In this document: positions 36,470 to 45,403 of the stretch, piece after piece
Layout: every line of letters begins with the position of its first letter
How positions within the stretch are numbered: position 1 is the first letter of the stretch
Assembly: GCA_965220465.1 (NCBI GenBank)
Contig: CBDCPZ010000017.1
Span: 155,776-219,775, forward strand
From: JAHDHW01 sp965220465
GTDB lineage: Bacteria > Bacteroidota > Bacteroidia > Chitinophagales > Saprospiraceae
Direction: 5' to 3'
DNA length: 64,000 nt
The notes under the pieces: model-generated
Seen by the model: only the letters and a program-made list of their open reading frames with translations
Told to the model about the DNA's origin: nothing
Database searches by the model: none
Translations under genes and position numbers: made by a program

Positions 36470-38394
36470 TTAATTCAAAAACTGCCAGGAAAGCCCCAGC
36501 CGCATATTAAAAAAAGGTTGGGGATAGTCAGCTACCTGCACAAATAATTCCTTATACTGATCGTAAATTACGTGGGTCAGGTTTTCTCCTTTTATGAAAA
36601 AGCGAAGCGTTTTCACTTTAAAAGTCAGAAACACATCAACCGCAGGATAAAACGATATTTCTTCTTTGTCTTGAAGTTGAAACTGACCAGCTAAAGGATG
36701 ATAATAAGTTGCAAAATAATTGCTGCTCATTCGCAAATCAAAACCCGTTCTTAAAAGCATCACTTTTTTAAAAATCTTTCCTTCAAAGTATAAACTGTTT
36801 TTAGAGTAAAAAGACGGAAGGCGTATTTCATCTTCTGACGTTGATTGTAAAACGATCGAATTGTCTAAATGAAAACTTCCAACCTTAAAATTTTGGTTAA
36901 TGATCAATTGTAAAATGCTTATCGGAATGCCGGTCTGCTGAGGAAAAGCCAGCGTATCATAATAAATGTAATTATTCAATAAATGATATTGCCCCGAAAT
37001 TTCAAAGTTGATTTTCGGAAGGCCGTAAGTGACGGCAAGATTGGTTTCCAGGGTTTTATTAAAGTTGTTTTCCCATAAAAGTTGCTGAGAAACAAACATC
37101 CGATATTGCATTAAGGAAGGAGCATAAAGCTGATTATTCACATTGATATTGAGAAACCCAAGTGCTTTTAAATCAAAAAACAAAGTTCCGTTAACCGGTA
37201 ATCGCCGACATTGTCCCAAAGTCCAAAATGCCCCGAAGTTTTGAAAGACAGGCGATTGCTCGGAGAAAAATTGAACTGAGCTGTGACAAAAAGATTATTT
37301 AAAGTAGTATCCAGTGGTTCCTGGTTCACAAACTGGTTTTTATAAATCACTCCGGCTTTAAACAAATCCCTTTGCGAGGGTCCATCCGAATCATTCCTTT
37401 TTGATGTGCTGATCCAGAAGGAAGTTTCGATTTTTTTATTACTCAAAAAATTTCGAAGCCCGCGATCATCGGTTTGAAAAATGCCATAATAATTGGAGTC
37501 AGGGCTTTCATCATAAAACTTATACTTGCTATTTGCAAATTTGAAATTTTGAGTAAGCGTAAAAGCTCTTTTTTTATCTGCATTTTTTATAGAATCCGGC
37601 TGCCCCAGCAAATTGAAATGGTGGGTAAAAATGTACTCCCGTTCTTCATGATAAGTATTTGCAGTTTCAAGTTTGACCGGAAAATTAAATTCTTGAACAG
37701 TATTATCAGCAGTCAGGAGCGTATCGTTGATGCCACCATTATCTTGCTGGGTGATGGAGTTGAAAGCATAAGTGATGAAAGCATCGTATTTTCCTCCCGA
37801 ATGGTGGTACCAAAACCCAGTATTTAAGGCAGTATTGATTGCCCGCTGAGATTTATATTTTCCGGTGCTGTTTATTTTTTTATAGTCGATTGAAAAATTC
37901 AGACCTTTTGCAAAATTACGGCTAAACTGCCCGTTGAAATAGCCATCCTGTTTGGTAGTTCCATTCAAAAACCAGGTATTTGTAAAAGCCTTATTAAGTC
38001 TGTAAAATGGCAAACTCGCTCCATCTAGTTTATACAAATCAAACTGATGAAATCCGATGTCAAAACCTTGTCGAAAAATCGGCTGATAAGTTAGCTGAAC
38101 GTGTGGCGAGCCTAAATAACCGAGATTTGCATAATCCAGCACTCCTGTCCGGATAGGATCGTATTGTTGAAAATTGTTATTCAGCAAAGTATCCGAAAAA
38201 GAATACTCAAGTCCCGGATTATCTTGATAAAAATAAGTGAAATCAAAAGTGTCTGGCTCTGAAACTTCTATTTGAAGATTGAGAGAATCAGAGTCTTGCC
38301 TCGAATCCGTCGAACCCTCTGGAAATGTCTGTGCCAGCAGCGAATTCAATCCCGCAACCCAAAGGAATAATATTAATATTGGTTTTCTAGTCAT
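36470..38394 (-). pseudogene. Putative porin, interrupted by a 1-bp deletion
   Basis: Two overlapping minus-strand reading frames (37168-38394 and 36470-37219) read as one outer-membrane protein of about 640 residues. The first has a signal peptide (ending NSLLAQ) and beta-barrel-like sequence up to HFGLWDNVGDYRL; the second continues as NGTLFFDLKALGFLNINVNN to a C-terminal LGLSWQFLN ending typical of barrels. Adding one T (plus strand) at about 37191 joins them. Overall size and layout match the Bacteroidota putative porin family (Porin_10-like), an assignment made from memory. It is either a real pseudogene or a sequence error. CAAAAATA at 38406-38413 may be its -7 element. Confidence 0.78.
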
Positions 38395-38415
38395 AAATCT
38401 GACTGCAAAAATAAA

Positions 38416-38445
38416 AAAACCACGGAATGATTTTTCCGTGGTTTT
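38416..38445 (-). terminator. Orphan terminator between the porin and the small lipoprotein gene
   Basis: AAAACCACGGAA / TTCCGTGGTTTT, a perfect 12-bp stem with a 6-nt loop. No intact gene runs into it: the porin starts on its left and the lipoprotein gene starts far to its right. It may be left over from a lost minus-strand gene. Confidence 0.7.
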
Positions 38446-38738
38446 AAATATAACCAGATGCCTGGATTTTTATTGTAAAAATGGATTAATTAGATTCTTT
38501 CACTTTTCTGGTATTGTCGCAATAGATATTGATCACAGCATGTATGAAACTTGCCAGATGGGCCTGAATTTATAAGTGTATTGACTTATTTCAGGTTGTA
38601 AATAGGAGTAGCATGCTATTATTTGAAGTGATAAATGTCATGACTATAATTAACAGATATCATCATTTTGTTATAAGAATTTATAAAACTTGTAGAGGCT
38701 GAAAAAGCTACGCAAAGCAAAAAATATAAAATAGTAAT
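38446..38738. other. Gap before the lipoprotein gene
   Basis: Minus-strand frames in 38486-38575 give short open stretches (one ends YCDNTRKVKESN, another QYLLRQYQKSERI) just upstream of the orphan terminator. They could be the end of a lost gene, but no family is recognised. The rest is AT-rich and should hold the promoter for the gene at 38739. Confidence 0.35.
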
Positions 38739-39137
38739 ATGATGAAAAATTTAATCAAAATAACTTCTGGATTTATTTTCCTGATAATTATTTCGTGTTC
38801 ACCACAAATTAATTATTTGGGTAGTAGTTATACACCTACCGAAGAGGTTGACATCTTTTTTGATGAACAGGATATTCAACAAGATTTTAAAGTCATGGGC
38901 ATTATGAAAAATGAAGGGTCTGAGATGGAATTAGACGATACAGAAAGCGTGAAAAATGCCATGATAAAAAAAGCAAAATCAGTAGGAGCTGATGCAATTC
39001 TTTTTTTGGGATTTTATTCAGAAAAAGTGAATAACGAAACTACAAATATTGAAAATATAGATAAGAATAAAACGGTTGCTACTTCGACACAAAATACCTC
39101 CAAAATTTACGAAGCCAAGCTGTTAAAATATCAATAA
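38739..39137 (+). CDS. Small lipoprotein of unknown function
   Basis: A 132-residue protein with a type II signal peptide (FIFLIIISCSP; Cys at about residue 20). The mature part has EEVDIFFDEQDIQQDFKVMG and later AMIKKAKSVGADAILFLGF, a pattern (helix, then GADAI + strand) seen in small YbjQ/DUF4156-like envelope proteins, but identity is not certain. Met1 or Met2 may start it. The next gene begins 13 bp after its stop, so the two are probably co-transcribed. Confidence 0.78.
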   Translation: MMKNLIKITSGFIFLIIISCSPQINYLGSSYTPTEEVDIFFDEQDIQQDFKVMGIMKNEGSEMELDDTESVKNAMIKKAKSVGADAILFLGFYSEKVNNETTNIENIDKNKTVATSTQNTSKIYEAKLLKYQ

Positions 39138-39149
39138 AAAAAGGAAAAA

Positions 39150-40001
39150 ATGAATACCACAAAAACGAATCATCAAGACGCCAAAAAAGTATTCAGGCAA
39201 TGCGGTACCTGTTCCCATACATTCGCTCATTTATTAAATCGCGAATTCGGTCATCCAAAAGAAGTAGAGGAGCGTGCTATAGACCCATTAGCAGGTGGAA
39301 TAATGAACCTTGGACATCAATGTGGAATGCTCTGGGGATCGGCCTTGGCTGTTGGTGCAGAATCATTTCGAAAACATAGTGATCCTGATCAAGCTATCGC
39401 CGCAGCTGTAACGGCAACTCAACACGTTATTGATTCCTTTTTAAACAGGACAAACACCGTTAATTGCCGGGAGATAACAGGCTATGATTTGAGCAGTGTA
39501 TTTGGTTTGGTGAAATACGGACTGAAAACCATGCTCGTGGGTAATAACAACAGTCCTTGTTTTAATCTCGCTGAACAATGGGCTCCGGAAGCTATACAAT
39601 CAGCAAAAGAAGGCTTGTCTGAGGAACAAATTGATTTAACTCAACAACCTGTAAGTTGTGCTTCTGAAGTCGCAAAAAGGATGGGAGCCAGTGATGAAGA
39701 AATGGTCATGGTTTCAGGATTTGCAGGTGGCCTTGGTTTGAGCGGAAATGCTTGTGGTGCATTGAGTGCAGCGATATGGATGTATACCCTTTCCTGGTGC
39801 AAAGAAAATCCTGGAAAAACGCCTCCTTTTTTCAATAACCCAATTGCTAAAAAAATAATAAAGGCATTTAACGAGGCAACTGATTCTGAAATTATATGTA
39901 ATAAAATAACAGGACAGCGTTTTAAGACAATTAATGATCATTCAGAATTTATAATAAGCGGAGGTTGCGAAAAACTAATTAATGTACTTGCACAATCATA
40001 A
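39150..40001 (+). CDS. C_GCAxxG_C_C family redox protein
   Basis: A 283-residue cytoplasmic protein of the C_GCAxxG_C_C family (putative redox-active proteins, some of which bind metal or haem). N-terminal cysteines lie in FRQCGTCSHTF (Cys18, Cys21) and in GHQCGMLWGSALA (Cys58). Two later Cys sites are in QPVSCASEVAKRMG and LSGNACGALSAAIW, so the motif is present twice: the protein seems to be a duplicated unit. The canonical alanine of GCAxxG is varied (QCGMLWG, ACGALSA). No electron-transfer partner is next to it. It follows the small lipoprotein by 13 bp. Function is unproven for the family. Confidence 0.8.
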   Translation: MNTTKTNHQDAKKVFRQCGTCSHTFAHLLNREFGHPKEVEERAIDPLAGGIMNLGHQCGMLWGSALAVGAESFRKHSDPDQAIAAAVTATQHVIDSFLNRTNTVNCREITGYDLSSVFGLVKYGLKTMLVGNNNSPCFNLAEQWAPEAIQSAKEGLSEEQIDLTQQPVSCASEVAKRMGASDEEMVMVSGFAGGLGLSGNACGALSAAIWMYTLSWCKENPGKTPPFFNNPIAKKIIKAFNEATDSEIICNKITGQRFKTINDHSEFIISGGCEKLINVLAQS

Positions 40002-40159
40002 ATTTTTATGGTGAATACGAAAGCCTAACGAAAATTTTTGAATGCAAAATAAAGGTTAGAAACTAGATGGCTGGAGATTAATATTCGTTTACTAATCACA
40101 TAACCTTAAAACCCTCCTACCACATTTCAACAAATTTGATAAATTTGCAATCAAAACAA

Positions 40160-41206
40160 ATGTTGGAATATTCAAACTGCAAAATTGAAAAAGTATCGGC
40201 TCACCGTGTTGGAAACAAAACCAACGAAGAAGAACTCTTTTTATCTAAGTCAGCGCTTGATATCAGTGATTATCAGCTTAGGGACCTGCTGGTAAAATAC
40301 TTTTTAGGGACATTTTCTAATCCCGAATTTTATTCATTCACTTCCCAAAGTGAAGATTTTAAATTGAATCCATTGTTCAATTTTGCAGCTCAGCTTTTTG
40401 ATGATCAGGATGGATTTCACAACAATTCAGTTGATATCGCCAAGCATTTGTATGAAACCTCCATCCATCCGCAGATAAAACCCGGAGACCTTTTCGTAGC
40501 GTATTTTTCAGATATCGTCGTCGAAGGTGAGATGATGGATGCCATCGGGATTTTTAAATCTGAAAACAAACAAGCTTTTTTAAAATTAAAGGAAAACGAA
40601 GAAGATTTTTTGCTTAATTCTGATGAAGGGATCAATATCGAAAAACTGGACAAAGGTTGCCTGATTTTGAATCTTGAAAAGGAAGACGGTTACAGAATTT
40701 GCATCGTTGACCGATCCAACAAATCCGTTGAGGCGCAATATTGGCGTGATGATTTTTTAAAATTGAAGCCATGCAGCGATGATTTTTATTACACTAAACA
40801 ATACATGAATGTCACCAAAGAATTTATTGCCAACCAGGTTGCTGAAGAGTTCGAGGTGAACAAAACGGACCAAATTGATTTACTGAATCGCTCCGCTGCC
40901 TATTTCAAAACACATGATAATTTTGTGAAAGAAGAATTTGAAACCGAAGTTTTTCAGGACAAGAATGTGATCAATTCTTTTGAAAATTTTAATAATTCCT
41001 ATCGCGAAAGTAGCGGCGTTGAATTAAATGACAACTTTGAAATTTCACCTCAAGCGGTCAAAGCACAATCCAGGATTTTTAAAAGCGTATTGAAACTGGA
41101 CAAAAACTTCCATGTTTACATTCACGGAAACAAGGAACTGATCCAACAAGGAAAAGATCCGGATGGTAAAAAGTATTATAAAATATATTACAACGAGGAG
41201 GCATAG
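40160..41206 (+). CDS. Nucleoid-associated protein (NdpA/YejK family)
   Basis: A 348-residue protein of the 37-kDa nucleoid-associated family, which binds the bacterial nucleoid. Landmarks are KIEKVSAHRVGNKTNEEELF near the N-terminus, LRDLLVKYFLGTFSNPEFYSF, HPQIKPGDLFVAYFSD, DAIGIFKSENKQAFL, and FEISPQAVKAQSRIFKSVLK near the C-terminus. ATG 40160 is chosen over an upstream in-frame TTG (40136): the TTG lies within TAAATTTG (40140-40147), a probable -7 element. It is a single-gene unit in a stretch with no clear operon partner. Confidence 0.85.
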   Translation: MLEYSNCKIEKVSAHRVGNKTNEEELFLSKSALDISDYQLRDLLVKYFLGTFSNPEFYSFTSQSEDFKLNPLFNFAAQLFDDQDGFHNNSVDIAKHLYETSIHPQIKPGDLFVAYFSDIVVEGEMMDAIGIFKSENKQAFLKLKENEEDFLLNSDEGINIEKLDKGCLILNLEKEDGYRICIVDRSNKSVEAQYWRDDFLKLKPCSDDFYYTKQYMNVTKEFIANQVAEEFEVNKTDQIDLLNRSAAYFKTHDNFVKEEFETEVFQDKNVINSFENFNNSYRESSGVELNDNFEISPQAVKAQSRIFKSVLKLDKNFHVYIHGNKELIQQGKDPDGKKYYKIYYNEEA

Positions 41207-41380
41207 TTTTTTTAAGATTTAAAAAGTTGAAAACATACAATGCAGGAAGCGTCAAAAAATCAGTTTAATAAAATTTGATTTAAATAAAAGTATGATTACA
41301 TACTTAATTCTTTCTATAAATCACTTATATTAGCAATAAGCAATTGAAAATCACCTAACTTTAAATTAAACAACTTTATA

Positions 41381-42217
41381 ATGAAATTTGGAGACCGAAC
41401 CCTAAAAAAAGACGCCAAAGGAAAAGATGTACAAGAACTTCAACTACGCCTGGCCGGCTTTGCCGGAACGACCTGGGATGGTGATTTTGGAAATAAAACG
41501 AAAAATCAGGTGATGCTTTTTCAAAAAGATTTTATGAATATGGCTAATCCGACCGGTGTTGTTGATACGAACATGTATACCGCTTTGGATATTTTTGCCA
41601 ATAAATTTCCGATTGATTTTATGGCTTTGAGCTGTCCATGTGAGAAAAGCGTTGCAAGTAATAATTGTGATGGATTTGGCCAGCAAAGATTTAAAAAAGT
41701 TTACTTGAAATCCAGAAGACCAATGGAATTATTCTGGAGCCGATCAGGAAAAGAGGATATGAGAGAGGCTGTGCATCAGCACGAATTCCCTGGAATTCAC
41801 AAGGCTGTTTTGCATACTTATCGCGCCTTTTTGTTTTATGCCCCTGAATCAAAATTTAAAGCTACTCGCATCACCTCAGGCTATCGATGCCATATTAATA
41901 ATATTGATAAATCGAGAACCTCTACAAATCACATGGGGAAAGCCATGGATTTTTCTTTTGACGTTGGCAGTGGACAAAACAAAAGAGATGTCTGCAATGA
42001 CGCAAGAGACCTGTTAGTTGAAAAAAGCAACTGTCAGATTCGTTGGAATAAGCCAAACCATAAAGCGCTCGAGCCTGGTCATCCTGCCATCAATAATGAG
42101 TTTATAGCAAGTACCTGGGTGCATCTTGATGTTCGCCAGTATGAGGACAAATATTTAGAAGACCGCTTTTTTGTTAAAAACACGGCAGAGCTTGATAATA
42201 AAGAATTAGGGGATTGA
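41381..42217 (+). CDS. Peptidoglycan-binding domain + M15-type peptidase
   Basis: A 278-residue protein with a peptidoglycan-binding (PG_binding_1) domain (about 5-72: LKKDAKGKDVQELQLRLAGF ... GDFGNKTKNQV) and a Peptidase_M15A-like domain (about 135-255). Predicted zinc ligands are His184 and Asp190 (STNHMGKAMDFSF) and His248 (STWVHLDVR). It would cut peptide cross-links or D-Ala ends in peptidoglycan. There is no signal peptide, unlike usual envelope enzymes; this is the layout of phage or contractile-system lysins. No phage or injection-system gene is nearby. It ends 100 bp before a convergent gene. Confidence 0.85.
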   Translation: MKFGDRTLKKDAKGKDVQELQLRLAGFAGTTWDGDFGNKTKNQVMLFQKDFMNMANPTGVVDTNMYTALDIFANKFPIDFMALSCPCEKSVASNNCDGFGQQRFKKVYLKSRRPMELFWSRSGKEDMREAVHQHEFPGIHKAVLHTYRAFLFYAPESKFKATRITSGYRCHINNIDKSRTSTNHMGKAMDFSFDVGSGQNKRDVCNDARDLLVEKSNCQIRWNKPNHKALEPGHPAINNEFIASTWVHLDVRQYEDKYLEDRFFVKNTAELDNKELGD

Positions 42218-42316
42218 TGATTTGTATTTATGTCGGTAAAGCTGATATAATACAAAAAATAAGGTGTTTATGGTTATTTTACTTTGACCATGGGAGTAGC
42301 TGGGAATAATGGAATA

Positions 42317-43054
42317 CTAAGATTCTTCTTTAGTCATATCTACTTCAACATCAATTGCTGAGTTATTATACCCTTTCAGCTCACCCATATCTATTTTAAA
42401 AGAAAAAATTTCATGGATTTTAGCAAGTGGAAGACCTGATTCCATTGTGATCCAGTTTTCCCAGGTGGCTTCAACACCTCCAACAGGAATTATAGAAACC
42501 CACATTTTGAAACTAAGCGGCTTACCGGTTTCATCTAAAATCCAAAGATAGGAATCTCCGGGAGTTGAGCCTCCGGATGTGTACGTTACCAACAAAGCAT
42601 CTTGATTATTGTGTTTTACTAATTGCCTTTCAACACCGGGATCGTAGACTTTGTGAGGAGCAACTAACCAGAAAGAATCATTATTAAAATAATTAGTTGC
42701 GGTTTTGAATAACTTATTTTTTTGTTTGTCAGACAGATCTTTAGGCGCAATAAGTTCATTTCTTTCAGGCGTATTCGGGTACAAAACCACTTGGTTATCT
42801 TTCCATTTGATTTCCACTCGATGCAATTGTTTGTCCCATTTATAAAAATGTCGACCCACCATACTCCATTCAATGAATCGTGTGCTTTTATAAGCTTCAT
42901 GATTGATGGCCGCAAGCATTTTGTCTGCCAGTTGATCAGCTTTTGGCCCTTTTTCACCCGTAGGCAAAGGTTCGTTATATATAAGATACGTTAGAAAACC
43001 AACGGCGACAATGACACCTAAAACAATACCTGAGATCTTAAAAAACTTTTTCAT
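42317..43054 (-). CDS. Conserved exported/membrane-anchored hypothetical protein
   Basis: A 245-residue protein with one N-terminal membrane segment (FFKISGIVLGVIVAVGFLTY). The start at 43054 is chosen because the upstream in-frame extension (64 residues) is not signal-like. The mature part is beta-rich: STRFIEWSMVGRHFYKWDK near 55-75, RVEIKWKDNQVVLYPNT, and SFWLVAPHKVYDPGVERQ. It resembles lipoprotein-carrier-like folds weakly, but no family is recognised with confidence. It is divergent from the kelch gene and convergent with the M15 gene. Confidence 0.7.
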   Translation of the reverse strand: MKKFFKISGIVLGVIVAVGFLTYLIYNEPLPTGEKGPKADQLADKMLAAINHEAYKSTRFIEWSMVGRHFYKWDKQLHRVEIKWKDNQVVLYPNTPERNELIAPKDLSDKQKNKLFKTATNYFNNDSFWLVAPHKVYDPGVERQLVKHNNQDALLVTYTSGGSTPGDSYLWILDETGKPLSFKMWVSIIPVGGVEATWENWITMESGLPLAKIHEIFSFKIDMGELKGYNNSAIDVEVDMTKEES

Positions 43055-43289
43055 TATTAAGGTTTGAGAAAGTTTAACATCAAAAAATCCTTTTTGTTTG
43101 TTTAAAAGATTAGACAATAAAAGATGCCAAATAAAAAAAGCTATTTGCTTTATTCCAACTGATTTAGAAAGGGCTAAATGCTGGGACAAGTAGTTCATTT
43201 GATTAATTAAAATCAAACGAACTTTTTTTTGTATTTTTAATACCAACCTATTGCAATTTTAATTCTCCAATTAGAAAACCAATGATCAA

Positions 43290-44474
43290 ATGAAACTACC
43301 TATCCTATTCGTCATTGCACTATTTTTTACAATTACATACTCTGCTATTGGCCAACAATGGGACACTTTAGCTTCTGTGCCTGAAAGTTTAACTTTTCCG
43401 GTTGTTGGGGTGTTAAATGGAAAAATTCATGTCATGGGAGGTGGTGGAAGCGGCGGAGCCACAAGTGCTCATTATGCTTACGATCCTGAAACAGACGCCT
43501 GGGAAAGCCGCGCAGCAGTTCCCTATCTTGCACAACAGCCTGCAGGAACTGCCGTAAATGGAAAAATTCATTATTTTGGAGGTGGTTTCCCCAATTCCGG
43601 TAGCCCGGTGGACGATCATTATATTTATGATCCGGATTCCGATAGCTGGGAAGAAGCTGCTAGTCTGACCGCTCCGCGTGCAATTCATTATGCAGCAAGT
43701 ATCGACACCACGTTGTACAGCCTTGCCGGACAAGGGATGACGAATCTTTGCCAATCTTATAACTCAACAACAAACAGCTGGACGACATTAAATAACCTGC
43801 CGGATAATAGCTTTTGGTATGGTGCGCATGTCACTTCCGAAGGGCATATTTACCGTTTTTGCGGAGGAGGATATACCGCTCCCTCCAATAAAGCCCATAA
43901 ATATGACCCGGTGACTGATACTTGGTCGAGCCTTCCTAATATGCCCAATGCTATCCATGCTTTGGCAGGAGCGGCTATTGGCAATAAAATATTTCTTTCA
44001 GGTGGCTATTTTAATTTTTTGGAACATGAAGATGTTTGGGTTTTTGATACGGAAACAGAAACCTATACTCCTACCGTTCCGCTTCCAATTGGGAGAGATT
44101 ACCATAATATGGTAGCCATTGACAGTTGTATTTATTCAATAGGTGGAAATCATGCTCTTGATGCAACGGTCAAGACTTCGCTGATCCGGTTTTGTCCTGT
44201 GATAGTTTCTTCGACTCAGGAAGTTGAACCTGCCCCAAGTTTTACAGTCAATTACCAATACAACCAATTAACATTGCAGCTTTCAACAGAAATCAAAGAA
44301 GGTGCTCAATTGTCCATTTTTGATTTGACTGGCAGAATGGTGTGGAACAAAAAGCTTGGTACAATCCAGGATGGTGTTTATCAAACGTATGTCCCGGATT
44401 TAGTACCTTCGATTTATTTAGTCCAACTGGTTACCAAAGAAGGGAAATACACGAATAAAATTTATGCCTATTAA
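43290..44474 (+). CDS. Kelch-repeat T9SS cargo protein
   Basis: A 394-residue secreted protein. The signal peptide (ending TYSAIGQ) is followed by about six kelch repeats (about 35-300; e.g. GKIHVMGGGGSGG, GKIHYFGGGF, TTLYSLAGQG, GHIYRFCGGG, NKIFLSGGYF), which should form one beta-propeller. A type A sorting domain ends it (LTGRMVWNKKLG then LVPSIYLVQLV). The ligand is unknown. It precedes the T9SS-targeted thioredoxin gene by 3 bp, so the two are very probably translated from one mRNA. Confidence 0.86.
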   Translation: MKLPILFVIALFFTITYSAIGQQWDTLASVPESLTFPVVGVLNGKIHVMGGGGSGGATSAHYAYDPETDAWESRAAVPYLAQQPAGTAVNGKIHYFGGGFPNSGSPVDDHYIYDPDSDSWEEAASLTAPRAIHYAASIDTTLYSLAGQGMTNLCQSYNSTTNSWTTLNNLPDNSFWYGAHVTSEGHIYRFCGGGYTAPSNKAHKYDPVTDTWSSLPNMPNAIHALAGAAIGNKIFLSGGYFNFLEHEDVWVFDTETETYTPTVPLPIGRDYHNMVAIDSCIYSIGGNHALDATVKTSLIRFCPVIVSSTQEVEPAPSFTVNYQYNQLTLQLSTEIKEGAQLSIFDLTGRMVWNKKLGTIQDGVYQTYVPDLVPSIYLVQLVTKEGKYTNKIYAY

Positions 44475-44477
44475 AAA

Positions 44478-45296
44478 ATGTTCAACTCAAAAAAGCTTAT
44501 GATTTATCTAAAAATATATTTACACATTCTTCTTTTTTCCATATTCCAAATTGCCGCGAGTGCACAAATTGGCAACCCTGCGCCAGATTTCACAGCCACG
44601 GATACTCATGGTGAAACGCACACTCTCTACGATTATTTGGAAGAAGGAAAGGTAGTCGTTTTGGACTTTTTTTACACGACTTGCGGCCCTTGTCAATTTT
44701 ATAGCCCACAAGTAAATCTGGCATATGAAAAATATGGCTGCAATACCGCTGATGTGATTTTTATGTCAATTGATTGGGGTGATACCGATGCTGAAGTATT
44801 GGCCTACGACGAAGAATATCAAATCGAATACCCTTCGATTAGTGGCATTGACGGAGGGGGTAATACCATCGTGAATCTTTATGATGTTTCCGGGTTTCCA
44901 ACCTTTTATGTTATTGATTCTTCAAAAACTATTATTGACCAAATTGACCCTCCGACTTTACAGGTTTTTGACTTTCGATTTGAGCAACACGGAATTTTCC
45001 CTACTGCATGTAATACATCTTCTGTCTCAGAATCGGTTTTGAATAAACAACTCCAATTATTTCCAAACCCTATAAGTTTCGGTGATCTAATCGTTGAATT
45101 CTCTGAAAAACTAAGCGGAAAAGCAAACATAGAAATATTTGACCTTTTTGGTAAAATGGTTAAAAAAGCAACTGTGGATTTAGACGGAATTACCCACCTG
45201 ATTTCAGTAGATCAATTAAGCTCCGGAACATATTTGATAAAAATGGAATCTATTATAAACGGAGAAAGTTACACCGGATTATTTATAAAAATTTAA
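44478..45296 (+). CDS. TlpA-like thioredoxin with T9SS sorting domain
   Basis: A 272-residue secreted protein. The signal peptide ends AASAQ, then a redoxin domain (about 31-175) with NPAPDFTATDTHGE, active site Cys69-Gly-Pro-Cys72 (YTTCGPCQF) and the cis-Pro GFPTFYVID. The last 80 residues are a type A sorting domain (LQLFPNPISFGDLIVEF, IFDLFGKMVKK, LSSGTYLIKM). So a disulfide-active domain is sent to the cell surface or medium rather than the periplasm. Met8 (44499) is an alternative start with a better signal peptide. It lies 3 bp after the kelch gene. Confidence 0.86.
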   Translation: MFNSKKLMIYLKIYLHILLFSIFQIAASAQIGNPAPDFTATDTHGETHTLYDYLEEGKVVVLDFFYTTCGPCQFYSPQVNLAYEKYGCNTADVIFMSIDWGDTDAEVLAYDEEYQIEYPSISGIDGGGNTIVNLYDVSGFPTFYVIDSSKTIIDQIDPPTLQVFDFRFEQHGIFPTACNTSSVSESVLNKQLQLFPNPISFGDLIVEFSEKLSGKANIEIFDLFGKMVKKATVDLDGITHLISVDQLSSGTYLIKMESIINGESYTGLFIKI

Positions 45297-45403
45297 AAAA
45301 ACGGAACGCTGTCTTAGTAAATTTCTGAATAATTATTTTTTAATTCAATTTAATTTTTGAATTGTTGTAATATTGCAAAAATTCATTTTATAGCTGAATT
45401 GAA

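Noticed and set aside
42317..43246. 64-residue N-terminal extension of the hypothetical protein (start at 43246)
   Set aside because: The extension reads as non-conserved AT-rich sequence, and the internal Met at 43054 begins a proper membrane signal.
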